Positions 46,307 through 57,598 are shown, counted from the stretch's first letter. The stretch: DNA of 64,000 nucleotides from Rattus norvegicus (GCF_036323735.1 NC_086031.1:48679725-48743724), one strand, 5' to 3'. The notes: a model not told the origin generated them from the sequence alone. Made by a program: numbers and translations.

Positions 46307-46763
46307 CTCTTTTTTTTTTTTCTTTATTAACTTGAGTATTTCTTATTTACATTTCGATTGTTATTCCCCTTCCCAGTTTCCGGGCCAACATCCCCCCCTC
46401 CCCCTCCCCTTCTATATGAGTGTTCCCCTCCCCATCCTCCCCCCATTACCACCCTCCCCACAACAATCACGTTCACTGGGGGGTTCAGTCTTGGCAGGAC
46501 CCAGGGCTTCCCCTTCCACTGGTGCTCTTACTAGGCTATTCATTGCTACCTATGAGGTCAGAGTCCAGGGTCAGTCCATGTATAGTCTTTAGGTAGTGAC
46601 TTAGTCCCTGGAAGCTCTGGTTGCTTGGCATTGTTGTTCATATGGGGTCTCGAGCCCCTTCAAGCTCTTCCAGTCCTTTCTCTGATTCCTTCAACGAGGG
46701 TCCCGTTCTCAGTTCAGTGGTTTGCTGCTGGCATTCGCCTATGTATTTGCTGTATTCTGGCTG
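46307..46763 (-). mobile_element. 5'-truncated L1 3' end, reverse
   Basis: The + strand starts with the poly-T of an antisense L1 tail, then ATTTCTTATTTACATTTCGA and GTTCAGTCTTGGCAGGACCC, typical of the rat L1 3' end. GGACACCRGAACTCT is duplicated at 46292-46306 and 46764-46778 with one mismatch. About 457 bp, no coding function. Confidence 0.85.
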
Positions 46764-46778
46764 GGACACCGGAACTCT

Positions 46779-47212
46779 TAAGTCACCTGAGCCAAGCTCA
46801 TGTAAGCTCACAGAGACCGAAGCAGCAAGCACAGGGTGTGGATCTGCACACCCCGTCCTTTGTGTGTGTGATGGATTTTAGTTTTGTGTTTTTATGGAAC
46901 TCCTGAGTGTGGATGAGTGAGTCTCCGATTCTTGTGCCTTCTCGTGAGCTCTTTTCCTTCTGTTGTTATTTTTTTTTCTTGTCCAACTTTGATGCGTTGG
47001 TTTTATTTTGTGTTAGTGTGTTTTATTTTGTAGCGTTTTGTTATCTCTTAGAGGTCTGCTATGTTCCAGCGAGACACAGAAAGGGAGTGACCCAGAGGGA
47101 GGCAAGTAGGGAAAAGACTGGGAGGGCCGCATGTAGGGAAACTGTAATTCAGGGTATATTAGATGAGAAGAGAATGTTTTTGATAAGAGGAGAGAAAAAA
47201 GAATATAGCAAG
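46779..47212 (+). mobile_element. Older L1 (Lx-type) 3' UTR
   Basis: GATTTTAGTTTTGTGTTTTT, CTTGTCCAACTTTGATGCG, CAGCGAGACACAGAAAGGGA and TCAGGGTATATTAGATGAGA follow rodent L1 3' UTR order. The antisense L1 above landed at its left edge. Confidence 0.75.
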
Positions 47213-47360
47213 AGAGGCTAGAGAAATAGCTCAGCTGGGAAGAGTACTGACTGCTCTCGTGGAGAACTGGGGTTCAGTTCCCAGCATACACATGGTTGGT
47301 GACAACCATTTGTAACCTTATTTCAAGGTGATCTGACTTCCTCTTCTGGAAATACTGGAA
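47213..47360 (+). mobile_element. Diverged B2/B3 SINE
   Basis: GCTAGAGAAATAGCTCAGCT, GAGTACTGACTGCTCTCGTG and GGGGTTCAGTTCCCAGCA. Confidence 0.75.
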
Positions 47361-47537
47361 CTGACTGTAACCGCTGAGCATTGACTGTTACAACAGGAAA
47401 ACAACAGAGAAAGCCTAAACCTAAGTGAGGTCACAGCTTTGAGGTTAGGGACGAATCTGTCTCTGTGACAGCTGAACTAGTCCAGCACCACAGCCCATAC
47501 TCAGGGCTTAAATGTTTTATCCTCTTTATTTATCTGT

Positions 47538-47539
47538 GT

Positions 47540-47576
<37 letters not shown>

Positions 47577-47717
47577 TGTGTCTGTGTGTGTGTGTCTGTG
47601 TGTGTGTGTGTCTGTGTGTGTGTGTCTGTGTGTGTGTGTGTCTGTGTGTGTGTGTGTCTGTGTGTGTGTGTCTGTGTGTGTGTGTGTGTGTGCGTGCGCG
47701 CGCGCGTGTGTGTGTAA
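47538..47717. repeat. (GT)n/(TGTGTC)n microsatellite with CG-alternating end
   Basis: About 180 bp of GT with periodic TC interruptions, ending GTGCGTGCGCGCGCGCGTGT, a strong Z-DNA-type sequence. Confidence 0.95.
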
Positions 47718-47887
47718 TTACCAATTGTTTTATTCTTTGGCTGCGTCTTCCTGCTGGGTGTTTAAACCCTGCAAGGTGGCCCCAGGTTCGCTCATTTCCA
47801 GTTACTGATAAGGTCAGTGGAGGCTCCTCAGAAGTTACTCTTAGGGACTAGGTAGGAACTCCATGGCTCCTTTAGGTGGTGGTGGAT

Positions 47888-48095
47888 TTTTTTTTAATTT
47901 ATTTTTAATTTTGTGTCTGTGTGTGGGTTTGTGCAGGTGAGTGCAGGTGCCCATGGAGGCCAGAGGATGTCGGATCCCCTGGAGCTGGAGTTACACTTCA
48001 GCTGTGAGCTGCCCTGTGTGGGTGCCGCAGATTGAACTCAGGGCCTGGCAGGAGCGGTAAGCATTTTTAGGCACTGAGCTATCTCTCTGGGCCCT
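47888..48095 (-). mobile_element. B3 SINE, reverse
   Basis: CATGGAGGCCAGAGGATGTC, GATTGAACTCAGGGCCTGGC and CACTGAGCTATCTCTCTGGG. Confidence 0.8.
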
Positions 48096-49126
48096 TGTGC
48101 CCCACCCCACTGGTGTTATCTCCTGGGATGGGTCAGAGTCTTCCTGACCAAGTAGCTTTTCTTGGAAGTGTTGGGGACCTTTTCCTCTGCGCTCATCTTT
48201 CTCTTTGTAGAATAAAACCGGTGAGTTCAGCCTGCGGACTCTCCAGGCCTCTCTGACCAGGAGACCATGGCATGTGACTAGCTGGAGCTTCGGGGTCCTT
48301 CCTGGGTTGTCCCCTCCCCTGAGACCTTGTTGACTGGGGAATACTGGCTGTCCTTTGGGTCCCTTGTGTTCTCATCTCTGTGTCCATTGAGGGTGGTTTT
48401 GAACACCCAGCCCATGACATCATGTGAAAGAAGGAATGGCGTTTAAAACTTAGCTTTTGTGTGACACCTTGGTAAAGCTCAGACGGGGACATTTAAAAAG
48501 AAATCCTGACTCTGTAAAGGCTTCTTTTTCCTGATTAGAAACTGAACTCATATCTTAATAAAATCTTAAGAGAAATGAAATCTTGGTTCTTTAGGTAAGT
48601 TTCTGTAAACCCATGCTGTTTTTAAGGTTTAAATTCCATAAAGCTCTCTGTGACGTTAACCCTGTGACATTAACCCTGTGACTGTGGCGTTAACCCATTG
48701 GTTTTACCCTAATCTCTCTCTCTTCTTATTCTGATAGTCCTTTGCCTTTGAACAGAACTTCTGTACAAAATCCTCTCTCATCTAAATAAATTTCTTTTCT
48801 CTTTAACCTTCATTAAAATATTTTATAACATACACACATATACATATAATTTTTTTTTGCTTTTAACAGAATGTCTTTTACTAATTCTTTGCCAGTTTCA
48901 TACATGTAAACAGCGTATCTTGGTCATATCACCCTCAGCTATCCTTTCACACTTCTTGGGGTACCCTTCTCCACTTCAGGCCCTCCCCACTTTTTTGTTG
49001 TGACTCACCGAGCCTGTTAATGTTGCTCATTGGAATATTGACTGATTTTTGTTGACTTGATCTTGTGCAGGTCACCATAGCTAAGGTCGGTTCCCAGGAG
49101 GTAACACCCCAGGGGTGGTGCACAAG
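48096..49126. other. Unassigned intronic DNA
   Basis: No exon supported. GTGACRTTAACCC is tandemly repeated at 48650-48690. An AG|GTAAGT string lies at 48593-48600. Confidence 0.35.
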
Positions 49127-49245
49127 GGGCTGGAGAGATGGCTCAGTGCTTAGGAGTGCAGAACTGCTCCTGCAGAGGTCCCGAGCTCAGTTTGCAGCTC
49201 CCACATAGGACAGCTTATGTGAACCCCGTGGCCAGGTCATATCCT
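49127..49245 (+). mobile_element. Diverged B2/B3 SINE
   Basis: GGGGCTGGAGAGATGGCTCA, then AACTGCTCCTGCAGAGGTCC; the 3' half is worn. Confidence 0.75.
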
Positions 49246-49809
49246 GAAGACAGAATTTCACAGGACATCCCCCTGTCCTGCTCTTACTTTCTGTCTTCCT
49301 CTTCCAAGATGAGATGCTCCCTGAGCCTCAGGTGGGAGTGGGTGTGTCTGATACAGATGCCCCACTTAGAGCTGAGCACCCAGTAGTCGATTTATTTTCA
49401 ATACTTGTACCAGTTGTCTCTGCTGTGACCGCTACAGAAAGCAGCTTCTCTGGCCAAGGCTGGGGGCAGCACTAATCTACAAATGTAAATACTTAGAAAA
49501 TGGTCTGGCATCATGCCCATATAGACAGAGTAGAGCTCCCTCGAGAGCCTATGCCCTCCGTACTTACAGGCTTTTGACCCATTTCGCAGAACCTGGTATC
49601 AGTTTCCTCCTGTGGAGTAGACCTCAAATCCAATCCAAAATTGGTTGATTATCCGTGTAACTGTCATGCCTCTATTATAGCAGTGGGCACGTCATGCCTA
49701 GAAAGTCAGTATTGTAGCATGCAGTGCTCATGGCTTGGTAATACCACTGCTGGCTTTTCTCCCCCTACCCCCCAGCGGCATAGCACATTGTGGCACTATG
49801 AAAGCCAGC
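49246..49809. other. Unassigned intronic DNA
   Basis: No gene or clear repeat. Confidence 0.35.
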
Positions 49810-50166
49810 TGTCTTAAGTTACTTTTCTACTGCGGTGGTAAAACACCATGAGCAAGAAACATAGCTAGAAAATGTTTATTGGGGGCTTACCATTTTGAAG
49901 GGTGCGAGTCCATGACCATAATGGTAGGAAGCATGACAATAGGCAGGCAGGCATGGTGCTGGAGCAGTGGCTCAGAAGTTCACATTTTGAGACCCAACTA
50001 GGAGCCAGAGAGAGCTAACTGGGAATGGCATGAGCTTCTGAGACCTTAAAACCCACCCCTAGAGAGACACCTCCTTTAACAAGGCCACGCCTCCTAATCC
50101 TTCCCAAACAATTCCACCAAGTATTCAAACATATGGCCTATAGGGACCATGCTCACTCAAGCCGCC
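49810..50166 (-). mobile_element. LTR of the 329-823 family, reverse
   Basis: TGTCTTAAGTTACTTTTCTA, AACACCATGAGCAAGAAACA, AACAAGGCCACGCCTCCTAA and CAAACATATGGCCTATAGGG follow the complement of this family. Damaged, non-coding. Confidence 0.7.
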
Positions 50167-50399
50167 ATGCTAGCTGTTAGGAAGGTTTTAGGTGACCACC
50201 AGCTTGATTATCTTTGTCCTGAAACCAAGGTGTGTTAGGTTCCTACTATCTAGGTCTGGCACATAACTAAGAAGAGTGGTCACGGTGTGGTCCTATGAGG
50301 CTTTCCTGACTAACAATACCTAGGGAGACATCCCACACTTGGCACTGAGATTTTCATTAAGTAACCATGTCTTTTGGGGGAGCACTGTTCACCTATATA

Positions 50400-51704
50400 G
50401 GGAGGGTATCTGTGCTCAAACTCCTTTAAAAAAAAACTATATTTTAAAATAAGCTTACCAAGTAGTGGATCGCTAAAGGATTTGTCACATATCCTAGGTT
50501 TTAAGTGACTCGCTCTCCCCTGTTTATCTCCTTTTTAATTTTTTTGTTTTATTTTTCCTTACAAAATTTAGAAGACATTTTTAATGAAGCTGCTTTGTAT
50601 TTTAATGAAACCCAGAAAGCTATGTCTGAAATAAAGGCAAAACATTTTATAGCAGCCATCGAGATAATACATGGGTTTTTTTTTAACCAATAAACTTAAA
50701 TGAACTAATTCATTAAAGATTTAAGTATTTAGAAACTGAATTTGTTTTTTTTTTTTAAATCATTTCTTATTTAGGCTCACGAAGCTACAAATCAGGACAC
50801 AGCTCTGGCTTTTACTTTGCATTTGTTTAGTGTCTGCCCCTTCCCTGTGGTCTAGGTGTATACTTCTGCGGGTGAGCGTCTCATTTCTCTGGGAGAGCTG
50901 ATAGCACAGGCGTAATTCATCATTCCAGGTTGGGCTTGCGGGAGTAGCAGAGCCCATAGAGTCCCATCCCCGAAGAGGGCTGTGCCCTATTGTGAAGGCC
51001 AGGTTATTCACTCAGCGGATAGAGACTCCAGAACTAATATCAACTAAATCCCACCTGACGGAGGCTGTTAGGTTAAATATACCCTTTGCTTTTTATTTTA
51101 CTGTCTTAGTTACATTATAAACTAAAAGGCACTTGGGCCAACAACACCGTTGTCTTATGGACCACGTGAACAATATAGAAGCCCTAGCCAGCAGCATACG
51201 GATACACACATAAAGACCAGTTTTAAAGGTACAGAGCCTGACATGATTGGTCAGGGGTATACACAGGGTGAACAGGCACCAATGCTACGTTCTGAAATTT
51301 ATTATTATTATTATTATTTATTATTATTATTAATTGAACAAGAGTCTTGAAAGGTCTGATTTCAGAAGGGGAAGCACAGGTGAACAGGCAATATCTTTTA
51401 TATTTTAATGTCAATAAAAGTAAGTTGAAATGTACCTTAAATTTTAGGGATTAGTATTACTTCAAGATTTAATAACAGCCATTTTTATTACATTTGGAGC
51501 GAGTGTACCCAGATTTTAATTTACTGCTGGTTTGGAGTGCACTGCCTATAATTTTCACTGTGAAAGGGAAATTTAATGTAAAGACCTTTGGTAAACATTT
51601 TATCCACTTTTGAAGGAAATCTATGTATCCAATGTAAAATTTCGTGGAATTTTCTTTACCTTATGACACTGGTGAATATTATTTTATATAAGGGAACAGC
51701 AAAG
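50400..51704. other. AT-rich island without recognised young repeats
   Basis: About 1.3 kb rich in TTTAAAT/ATTTTAA motifs inside a GC-richer intron. It contains an (ATT)n run at 51300-51332. The 62-codon frame at 50505-50693 has no supporting features. Could be conserved non-coding DNA or an old LINE relic. Confidence 0.35.
51300..51332. repeat. (ATT)n microsatellite
   Basis: Two blocks of TTATTATTATT. Confidence 0.85.
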
Positions 51705-51890
51705 TCTTATGAAGAGCTGGTTGGATGTGTTGGGGATAGTGGGACTAGCAGTCAAGCCGGATGACCTGGGTCGATCCCTGGAACACACACAGTTGGAAGC
51801 GAGAACTGAGTGTCCTCTGACCTTCACGTGTACGCTGTGACACGTGAGTAACCCCATCAAACAAAGGCAGACAGGCAAATGCTTTATGAG
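51705..51890 (+). mobile_element. B3-type SINE, diverged
   Basis: GACCTGGGTCGATCCCTGGA, then CTGAGTGTCCTCTGACCTTC and an AACAAAGGCAGACAGGC end. Confidence 0.6.
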
Positions 51891-51928
51891 CTGTTTAGTA
51901 GACCCAGAGGTATCACACTAATACTTTT

Positions 51929-52113
51929 TTCTTTTAAAGATTTACTTATTTTATGTATATGAATACACTGTCTCTGTCTTCAGACACACCAGGGGAGGGC
52001 ATTAGATCCCATTACAGATGGTTGTGAGCCACCATGTGGTTGCTGGGAATTGAACTCAGGGCCTCTGGAAGAGCAGTCAGTGCTCTTCACCTCTGAGCTA
52101 TCTCTCCAGCACT
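51929..52113 (-). mobile_element. B2 SINE, reverse
   Basis: The + strand runs from AAAGATTTACTTATTTTATG to CTGAGCTATCTCTCCAGCAC with GGTTGTGAGCCACCATGTGG between. Full-length and well preserved. Confidence 0.95.
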
Positions 52114-52980
52114 TCTAATAGGTTTAAGAAGCTAAAAGTGCCTACATTTTTAAGGCAGGGTACCTCTATTAGGACTTTTAACACAGTCCACAGACACTCA
52201 TGTTTATACATAGGCCCATACAGTTTTAAACTCCGCATGCCAAAAGAGAAATAGAAAGTAAATTTAATGCACATTTTTAAAAATAAAAAAGCATAAGAAA
52301 AAAACTGACGCAGCTACAGGTTGAGCTGGGGGGAGGGGTTCTATAGACAATGACATGATAGTCACGTGGAGGCCACCGGAACACACCTGACACAACTGTG
52401 TTAGTGAAGTAAAAAGTTTTTTTCCTCTGCCTTTGGAGACAAAGAGGCTGAGTCTCAGGGCATCGGTAATTCCGACTTTTGTTTGTCTGTTGGTGTTTTG
52501 TCTGGTACTTTCAGTCCTGTCCCGTGAGGTTGCCACGCCAGGGCCCCTTTGTCCAGGCTGCAGTGTGAGCACCAAGAAGGCAGTGTGCAAGCACTGAATT
52601 CGTGGGTCTGAAGGTAAAGTTCCTGGGCTGAAATATTCATGTGGGCTAATGAGTTCTGGAATAGTCTTTGGGCAGTAAGAAGAGAGAGCCATAGGTCTGG
52701 CATAAGGAATGTGGTTGTACCCCTGGGAGGGCAAGCATAGGAAGGCAAGAGTCTTTGAAGTCCCCATGAGACCAGAGACAATTAAGCTAGAATACAGACT
52801 GAGGCATGGCAATTCCTGTGCACTTGTTCTTAGTCATGTTCTGGGGAGCTTTTAGAGAACACCCCAGCTTTCTCTTGAATTGCTGAAGTTCCGTGGCTGA
52901 AGAAGGAGCACGGACTCTAACCGTCCACAGTGTCCAGACACTTCCCTAAGGGGAGAGCTGTAGGTAGAGGAAAGATCGGG
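52114..52980. other. Unassigned intronic DNA
   Basis: No exon supported; the minus-strand frame at 52264-52812 has no domain features. Confidence 0.35.
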
Positions 52981-52987
52981 GAAAGTA

Positions 52988-53310
52988 ACTGTGCCGTGTC
53001 CCACCGTCCTCCCTCTGCCGTGTCCCACAGTCCTTCTCCCTCTGCTCTGTCCCACAGTCCTCCCTCTGCCGTGTTCTACAGTCCTCCCTTTGCTGTGTCC
53101 CACAGTCCTCCTCCCTCTTTGCTGTGTCCCACAGTCTTCCTCTTTCTGCTCTGCTCCACAGTCCTCCCTCTGCCGTGTCCCACAGTCCTCCTCCCTCTGC
53201 CATGTCCCACAGTCCTCCCTCTGCTCTGTCCCACAGTCCTCCCTTTGCTGTGTCCCACAGTCCTCCTCCCTCTTTGCTGTGTCCCACAGTCCTCCTCCCT
53301 CTTTTATGGG
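52988..53310 (+). repeat. Minisatellite of TGTCCCACAGTCCTCCCTCTGC units
   Basis: Thirteen units of about 18-29 bp. Each has a pyrimidine run ending CCACAG, thus resembling a 3' splice acceptor in the Syt2 sense strand. Stop-free on both strands, producing Cys-Gly-Thr-rich artefact frames on the minus strand. Confidence 0.9.
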
Positions 53311-54850
53311 TAAGGTGGACTGAATAAGAGGGAATGGAGGTGGTCCAGAGCGCTGCAGAGTGGGACAGAACATGTTACCTGAGTCCTGTTGCCCACCACT
53401 TCTGTTTAAAGGGGGTGGGCACTAGGGGGACGTTGCTGCCGGATGTTGCCGCCGGACATTGCCGGTTCTCTTTGCATTTCCCCCATTTCTCACAGAGAGC
53501 CACGAGAGGCTCTGTATCCTTTCTGTCAATTCTTACCAAACCTGTCCCGCAGCAGGATGATGTTATCATTTAATTTCCCGTCTTTATCTGGATTTCCCAT
53601 CACACAGCTTGTACTGAGGCCAGAGAGGATTACAGGAAAAAACCGGTTCCTATCCCTACATGTTTTCAGGATAAACCTTATTCCAATACTTGAGGCTGAA
53701 TGGTCACAAGGGACAGGCGTACATGAAGAGAAAACTGTTGGGGCCTCTGGCGAGAGTCCCTCCTCACGTCCACTCCAAGTCCTAAGGACATCTGATAGAT
53801 CTCTCCCATCACTTGTTGCCCGGGCATCCCAAGGCAGGCCTGAGAGTAGCCACAGAAGGACCGGAAGCTCTCTCTGGTTTGGATCTATCAGCTTGTCCAC
53901 ACTTACTCGCTCCCCAGTCAGAGTCCGAACCCACTGTCTCTCTCAGAACTGAGTCCTGTGGTCCTGTCCCTGCTGTGACGCCTGTGGGGTGATTTCAGTT
54001 TCCTTGGTGAATTAGGATAATTCTCTCACAAAGTGGGGAGCAATCAACAATCTGTCAGAGAAGACACTGAGTTTTATGAATGGCTTTGGCTTTGTTTTTA
54101 GTTTTAAATTGCCATTGAGGAAAGAGCGCAAATGGGTAGCTCCCCCCCACCTCCTTTGGACCTCATATTCTGAAGACTGTCTTGTCACCTGGGGAATTAT
54201 CTTAGCATTCTTGGGGATAAGCTACAGTAAAGGGACACCGGAGGAATTGAATGTGAATGCAGTTAGGGTATAATGAAGAAGTAAACAAGGCATTAATGTG
54301 GTGATGTGGGCGGTCACAGTTAACTAAGAGTTCCCTGGGAGTCTGCATGTGAAGCCTGTTGGATTTAGGACCCTGAGGGAGACAGAGTCCAGTGGCGTCT
54401 ATGGGGAACTATGTCTGTAGGGTAAGAGCCATTGCAGTACCCTGTCCAGAGTCCTGCCTGCCATTCCAGTCACCTTGGTGGGTGCTGGGGAAGGTGGAAG
54501 GAAGGATAGAAGAGACTGAGTGACTCAACAGCCCAGGAAAGCGTGAGTGTGGTAGGGTCTCATTAGCACCCGCATGGCTGTCCCCTATATGGTCACCCTG
54601 TGGTCAGTGACCATGTGGTCAGTGGTCAGCTCCATGAAATTCCCAGGTTCAGCCAATCTGAAATGCCACTGTACTATACAGTCAACACTCAGTGTGTGCA
54701 TCGTTGTCTGGCTTACATCCCAGAAGGGCGAGAGAAGAGGGCCGGGCACAACACTGGCCCTTGGCCATATGGACTATGGGAAAAAGACAGGCAGGGAGAG
54801 GCGGCCCCGTGCTACCGTCTGTGGGAGCTTGCCACAGACTTCCAAGTGCT
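53311..54850. other. Unassigned intronic DNA
   Basis: Short GTTGCCGCCGGACATTGCCG-like repetition near 53440-53465. No exon supported. Confidence 0.35.
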
Positions 54851-54863
54851 CTGGGCAAAGAAG

Positions 54864-54928
54864 GCAGGCAGGCAGGCAGGCAGGCAGGCAAAAAAGGAAG
54901 GATGAAAAGGAAGGAAGGAAGGAAGGAG
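54864..54928. repeat. (GGCA)n then (GGAA)n microsatellite
   Basis: About seven GGCA units, a short A-rich bridge, then GGAA/AGGA units. Confidence 0.9.
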
Positions 54929-55843
54929 AAACGGTGCCTATCGTTCTTCCTGGCTGGCTTGCCAGCTGATTCAGATACAGATTTGAATCCAAGGCTGACC
55001 TGCTGAGACTTCCAGGATCTTGTGTCCCAGAACAATAAATGAGATGAGGGACACACAGAAATAGAAACAGAGTCAGTTTATTACGAGAGGAAACAGCCCC
55101 CCACAAAGGTGGAAGCAGGCTAGTGATTTGGGAAGGCAGACGCTCAAAAGTCCAGTGTTGTATTTAGGGCACTTCCATAGCACCTGCCCTCCCAACATTT
55201 GTGTATTAAGGGCATTTCTCATGCATGCCCTGCTCTGTTAGTTACACATGGCCACAATGGTGCTGCTTGCTATGTCAAATGGACAGTCACACGACCCCTT
55301 CCCTCCACATCGCAGATACCCACCACTCAACGTGGCTGTAGACCTTCACGCAAGAGCTAAATTTATAATCGCGAACCTCAGATAAATCTGGGTGACATTC
55401 GCTGCGCGACTGGTTCTTAGCCATACCACTGAAAACTAGCAATCAAAGACATGGGCGTCATCAAAATTAAAGGCTTTTGTATTTTGAAACTCATCACAGA
55501 AAATAGAAAGATGGCCCTAAGGTTAAAGAATTGTTTTGTAAATCCTGTGTCTGATGCTCCCCTGGTTCTCTGTGGGGTGAAGACACTGCGGCTGTCTCTC
55601 GCAGCCGTGTAGGTAGGGAATGCAGCCTGTCAGGCTGTAACTCCCCACTGACAGGAAGCTGAAAGCCAGAATCTGTAAAGGACATGATTCAGCAGTGTAA
55701 AGACGGATATTCAAAGGGGGAGAATGGATTCCTTAAGTGGTCCTCTGATCGCCACAGTTACACAGTGCCCAATAAAAATAAAATGATTTTTTTTTAAATT
55801 GGTAAAGGATTTGAATAGATATTTTCCTAAAGAAAATAATCAG
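54929..55843. other. Unassigned intronic DNA
   Basis: No gene. AATAAATGAGATGAGGG near 55033 and an AATAAAAATAAAATG block near 55770 are AT-rich but not assigned. Confidence 0.35.
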
Positions 55844-56028
55844 GGCTGGAGAGAGGGCTCAGCAGTTAAGAGCACTGACTGCTCTTCCACAGGTCCCGAG
55901 TTCAATTCCCAGCAACCACACGGTGGCTCACAACCACCTGTAATGGGATCCGATGCCCTCTTCTGGTGTGTCTGAAGACAGCGACAGTGTACTCACATAC
56001 ATTAAACAAACAAACAAACAAACAAAAT
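55844..56028 (+). mobile_element. B2 SINE
   Basis: GGGCTGGAGAGAGGGCTCAG to TGAAGACAGCGACAGTGTAC with an (AAAC)n tail. Full-length. Confidence 0.95.
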
Positions 56029-57030
56029 CACCCAATAGCTGATGAGTGGTGTCCAGCTGCCATTCAGACAGTAGGGAAATGCAGCTTATGACCAACAGGA
56101 AATGCAAACAAGCCACAGATCAAGACCGTGTATCTTAGGAGGGGGCATATGTGACACAGAAGCAGCCAGTGTGAACACAGCGCAGCCCTGTCCTCTCAGG
56201 ATGTGAGTTGAAGAGGCACACGACCCTTTGAGAAGGGGAACGGTGTCGGAGAGCGCACAGAGCGCAGGGCAGAGTTTGGAAGCTCATCAGAGCACAGCTT
56301 TAAATGAAGACCAGAGTTTATGCTTACTGTAGCTGTGTGTGTATAGATGTGTGGTTATAGCCACACGTGTATGCATAGCATATATAGCATATATACCATG
56401 CATGGTTATACAATATGTATATGTGGATATTTATATTATACATACGTGTGTCTGTATAGTGGTGCTGAGTATAGAACTCGGGCAAGCGCGTGCTAAGCAA
56501 GTGCTACCATTTAACTTTACCTCCAGCCACAGAGCACTGGAAACTCTGTTACTCATGGGGTGAAAACCTCACGGTATCGCCATGGACAGTAGAAATTATT
56601 GAGCCATTAGTGATGAAGACAAAATGAACTCACAAAGGAAAAGATAAAGAAGAATGCCAACTCCTGCATGGTGTGGTCTAGACACGTAAGGCAGAATGGA
56701 TACAGGCGCAAAGTGCGCCAAGTGTCTTAGTTCTCTGGTTGGTGGGATCGTTGAGTCCCCCCATGTCTCTGCCTCTGTCTTTCATCCCCCTCTCCTCTGG
56801 CTTCCCAACCTCAGCGAACAGCACCTCTTTGCTCTAGGGCTGTTGGGAGGAGCAGGGCTAGAGATGTGGACCTGAAAAGACCCAGAGCAAGGGCTGGAGA
56901 TTAGTACAGAAAGGGAAGGGACTGGGGGTGCCCTCGTGTCATGGGGCGGGTTGAGCCATTCTGTGGAAGTCAGGGAGCATGGAGTGGACCTCAGTGAGAG
57001 CCTCGGCCTTCCTAGAGCTGTGGGAGATTA
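56029..57030. other. Intron 1 end, mostly unassigned
   Basis: ATGTATATG low-complexity DNA at 56335-56455. 56459-56527 resembles a reverse ID relic (AGAACTCGGGCAAGCGC). No additional exon seen. Confidence 0.4.
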
Positions 57031-57034
57031 GATT

Positions 57035-57170
57035 GAATGACACAGGTTTTGGGGCCAGGCAGATTCTGTCAGGCTGGGTTCCCACTGGCAGCTGGGTGGT
57101 CTCAGGACAGTTCAGTGTCTCAGCCTGTTCCCCCAGCTGTTAAGTGAGAAGAATAAAGAGACAACACAAA
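57035..57170 (+). repeat. MIR-type SINE fragment
   Basis: GGTTTTGGGGCCAGGCAGAT, GTCTCAGCCTGTTCCCCCAG and TTAAGTGAGAAGAATAAAG; about 230 bp before the first coding exon. Confidence 0.55.
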
Positions 57171-57394
57171 GGGCCTCAAAATGTAGTGGCTCACACCCAG
57201 CAGGTGCCTGTCACAGTCCGAGTGTGTCCGCACTACCCTACTGAGGGCTGTTGTCTCTGCACACTCTGAACACTGTGCTTAGCACCTTTGGCTACAGAGG
57301 GAGGAGCATCCTTAGCCTTTGGCGCAGAAGCGGTTCCTGGGCCTTTGTGCAGAACATCTGGGAAAGCACCCTGCCTTCTTCCTCTCATCCCCAG

Positions 57395-57598
57395 CTGTCC
57401 CCTCTGCCACCATGAGAAACATCTTCAAGAGGAACCAGGAGCCCATTGTGGCTCCGGCCACCACCACTGCCACAATGCCTCTGGCACCCGCCGCACCTGT
57501 CGATAACTCTACAGAGAGCACGGGCACCGGGGAGAGCCAAGAAGACATGTTCGCCAAGCTGAAGGACAAATTCTTCAATGAGATCAACAAGATCCCTT
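57395..57598 (+). CDS. Syt2: Syt2 first coding exon (5'UTR tail 57395-57411, start codon 57412)
   Basis: The acceptor is a pyrimidine tract ending CCCCAG at 57394. The start codon lies in GCCACCATGA, a near-ideal Kozak context. The coding part (187 nt) gives residues 1-62 plus one base of codon 63. This is the vesicle-luminal N-terminus, with an N-S-T sequon at Asn32 and an acidic, amphipathic segment before the membrane. The donor is CCTT|GTGAGT, GT at 57599, phase 1. The frame stays open upstream to 57319 but the acceptor excludes that part. Joining to exon 3 restores the expected Ile-Pro-Leu-Pro-Pro-Trp. Confidence 0.95.

Larger units (their letters stand above)
24649..57394 (+). other. 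Syt2: Proposed Syt2 intron 1 (about 32.7 kb)
   Basis: It runs from the donor after the CpG-rich exon to the acceptor before the start codon. It contains no convincing coding sequence, only transposon remnants, simple repeats and unassigned DNA, listed separately. If the proposed exon 1 is an internal alternative exon, this is still intronic. If it is not an exon, this is still the 5' part of the Syt2 locus. Confidence 0.55.

Noticed and set aside
45819..46592. 257-codon + strand frame
   Set aside because: Most of it is translated CCTT/CT repeat running into an antisense L1 tail.
50505..50693. 62-codon frame with a hydrophobic start, signal-peptide-like
   Set aside because: The hydrophobic part is translated poly-T-rich DNA; no supporting features.
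52852..53373. 173-codon minus-strand frame with Cys-Gly-Thr repeats
   Set aside because: It is the reverse of the TGTCCCACAG minisatellite; repeat lengths keep frames open.
53411..53430. CACTAGGGGGACG as a CTCF site
   Set aside because: A mismatch in the invariant GGC of the core makes binding unlikely.
57319..57411. In-frame upstream extension of Syt2 with an earlier ATG
   Set aside because: A good acceptor ends at 57394 and the downstream ATG has a near-ideal Kozak context and begins the known Syt2 N-terminus.
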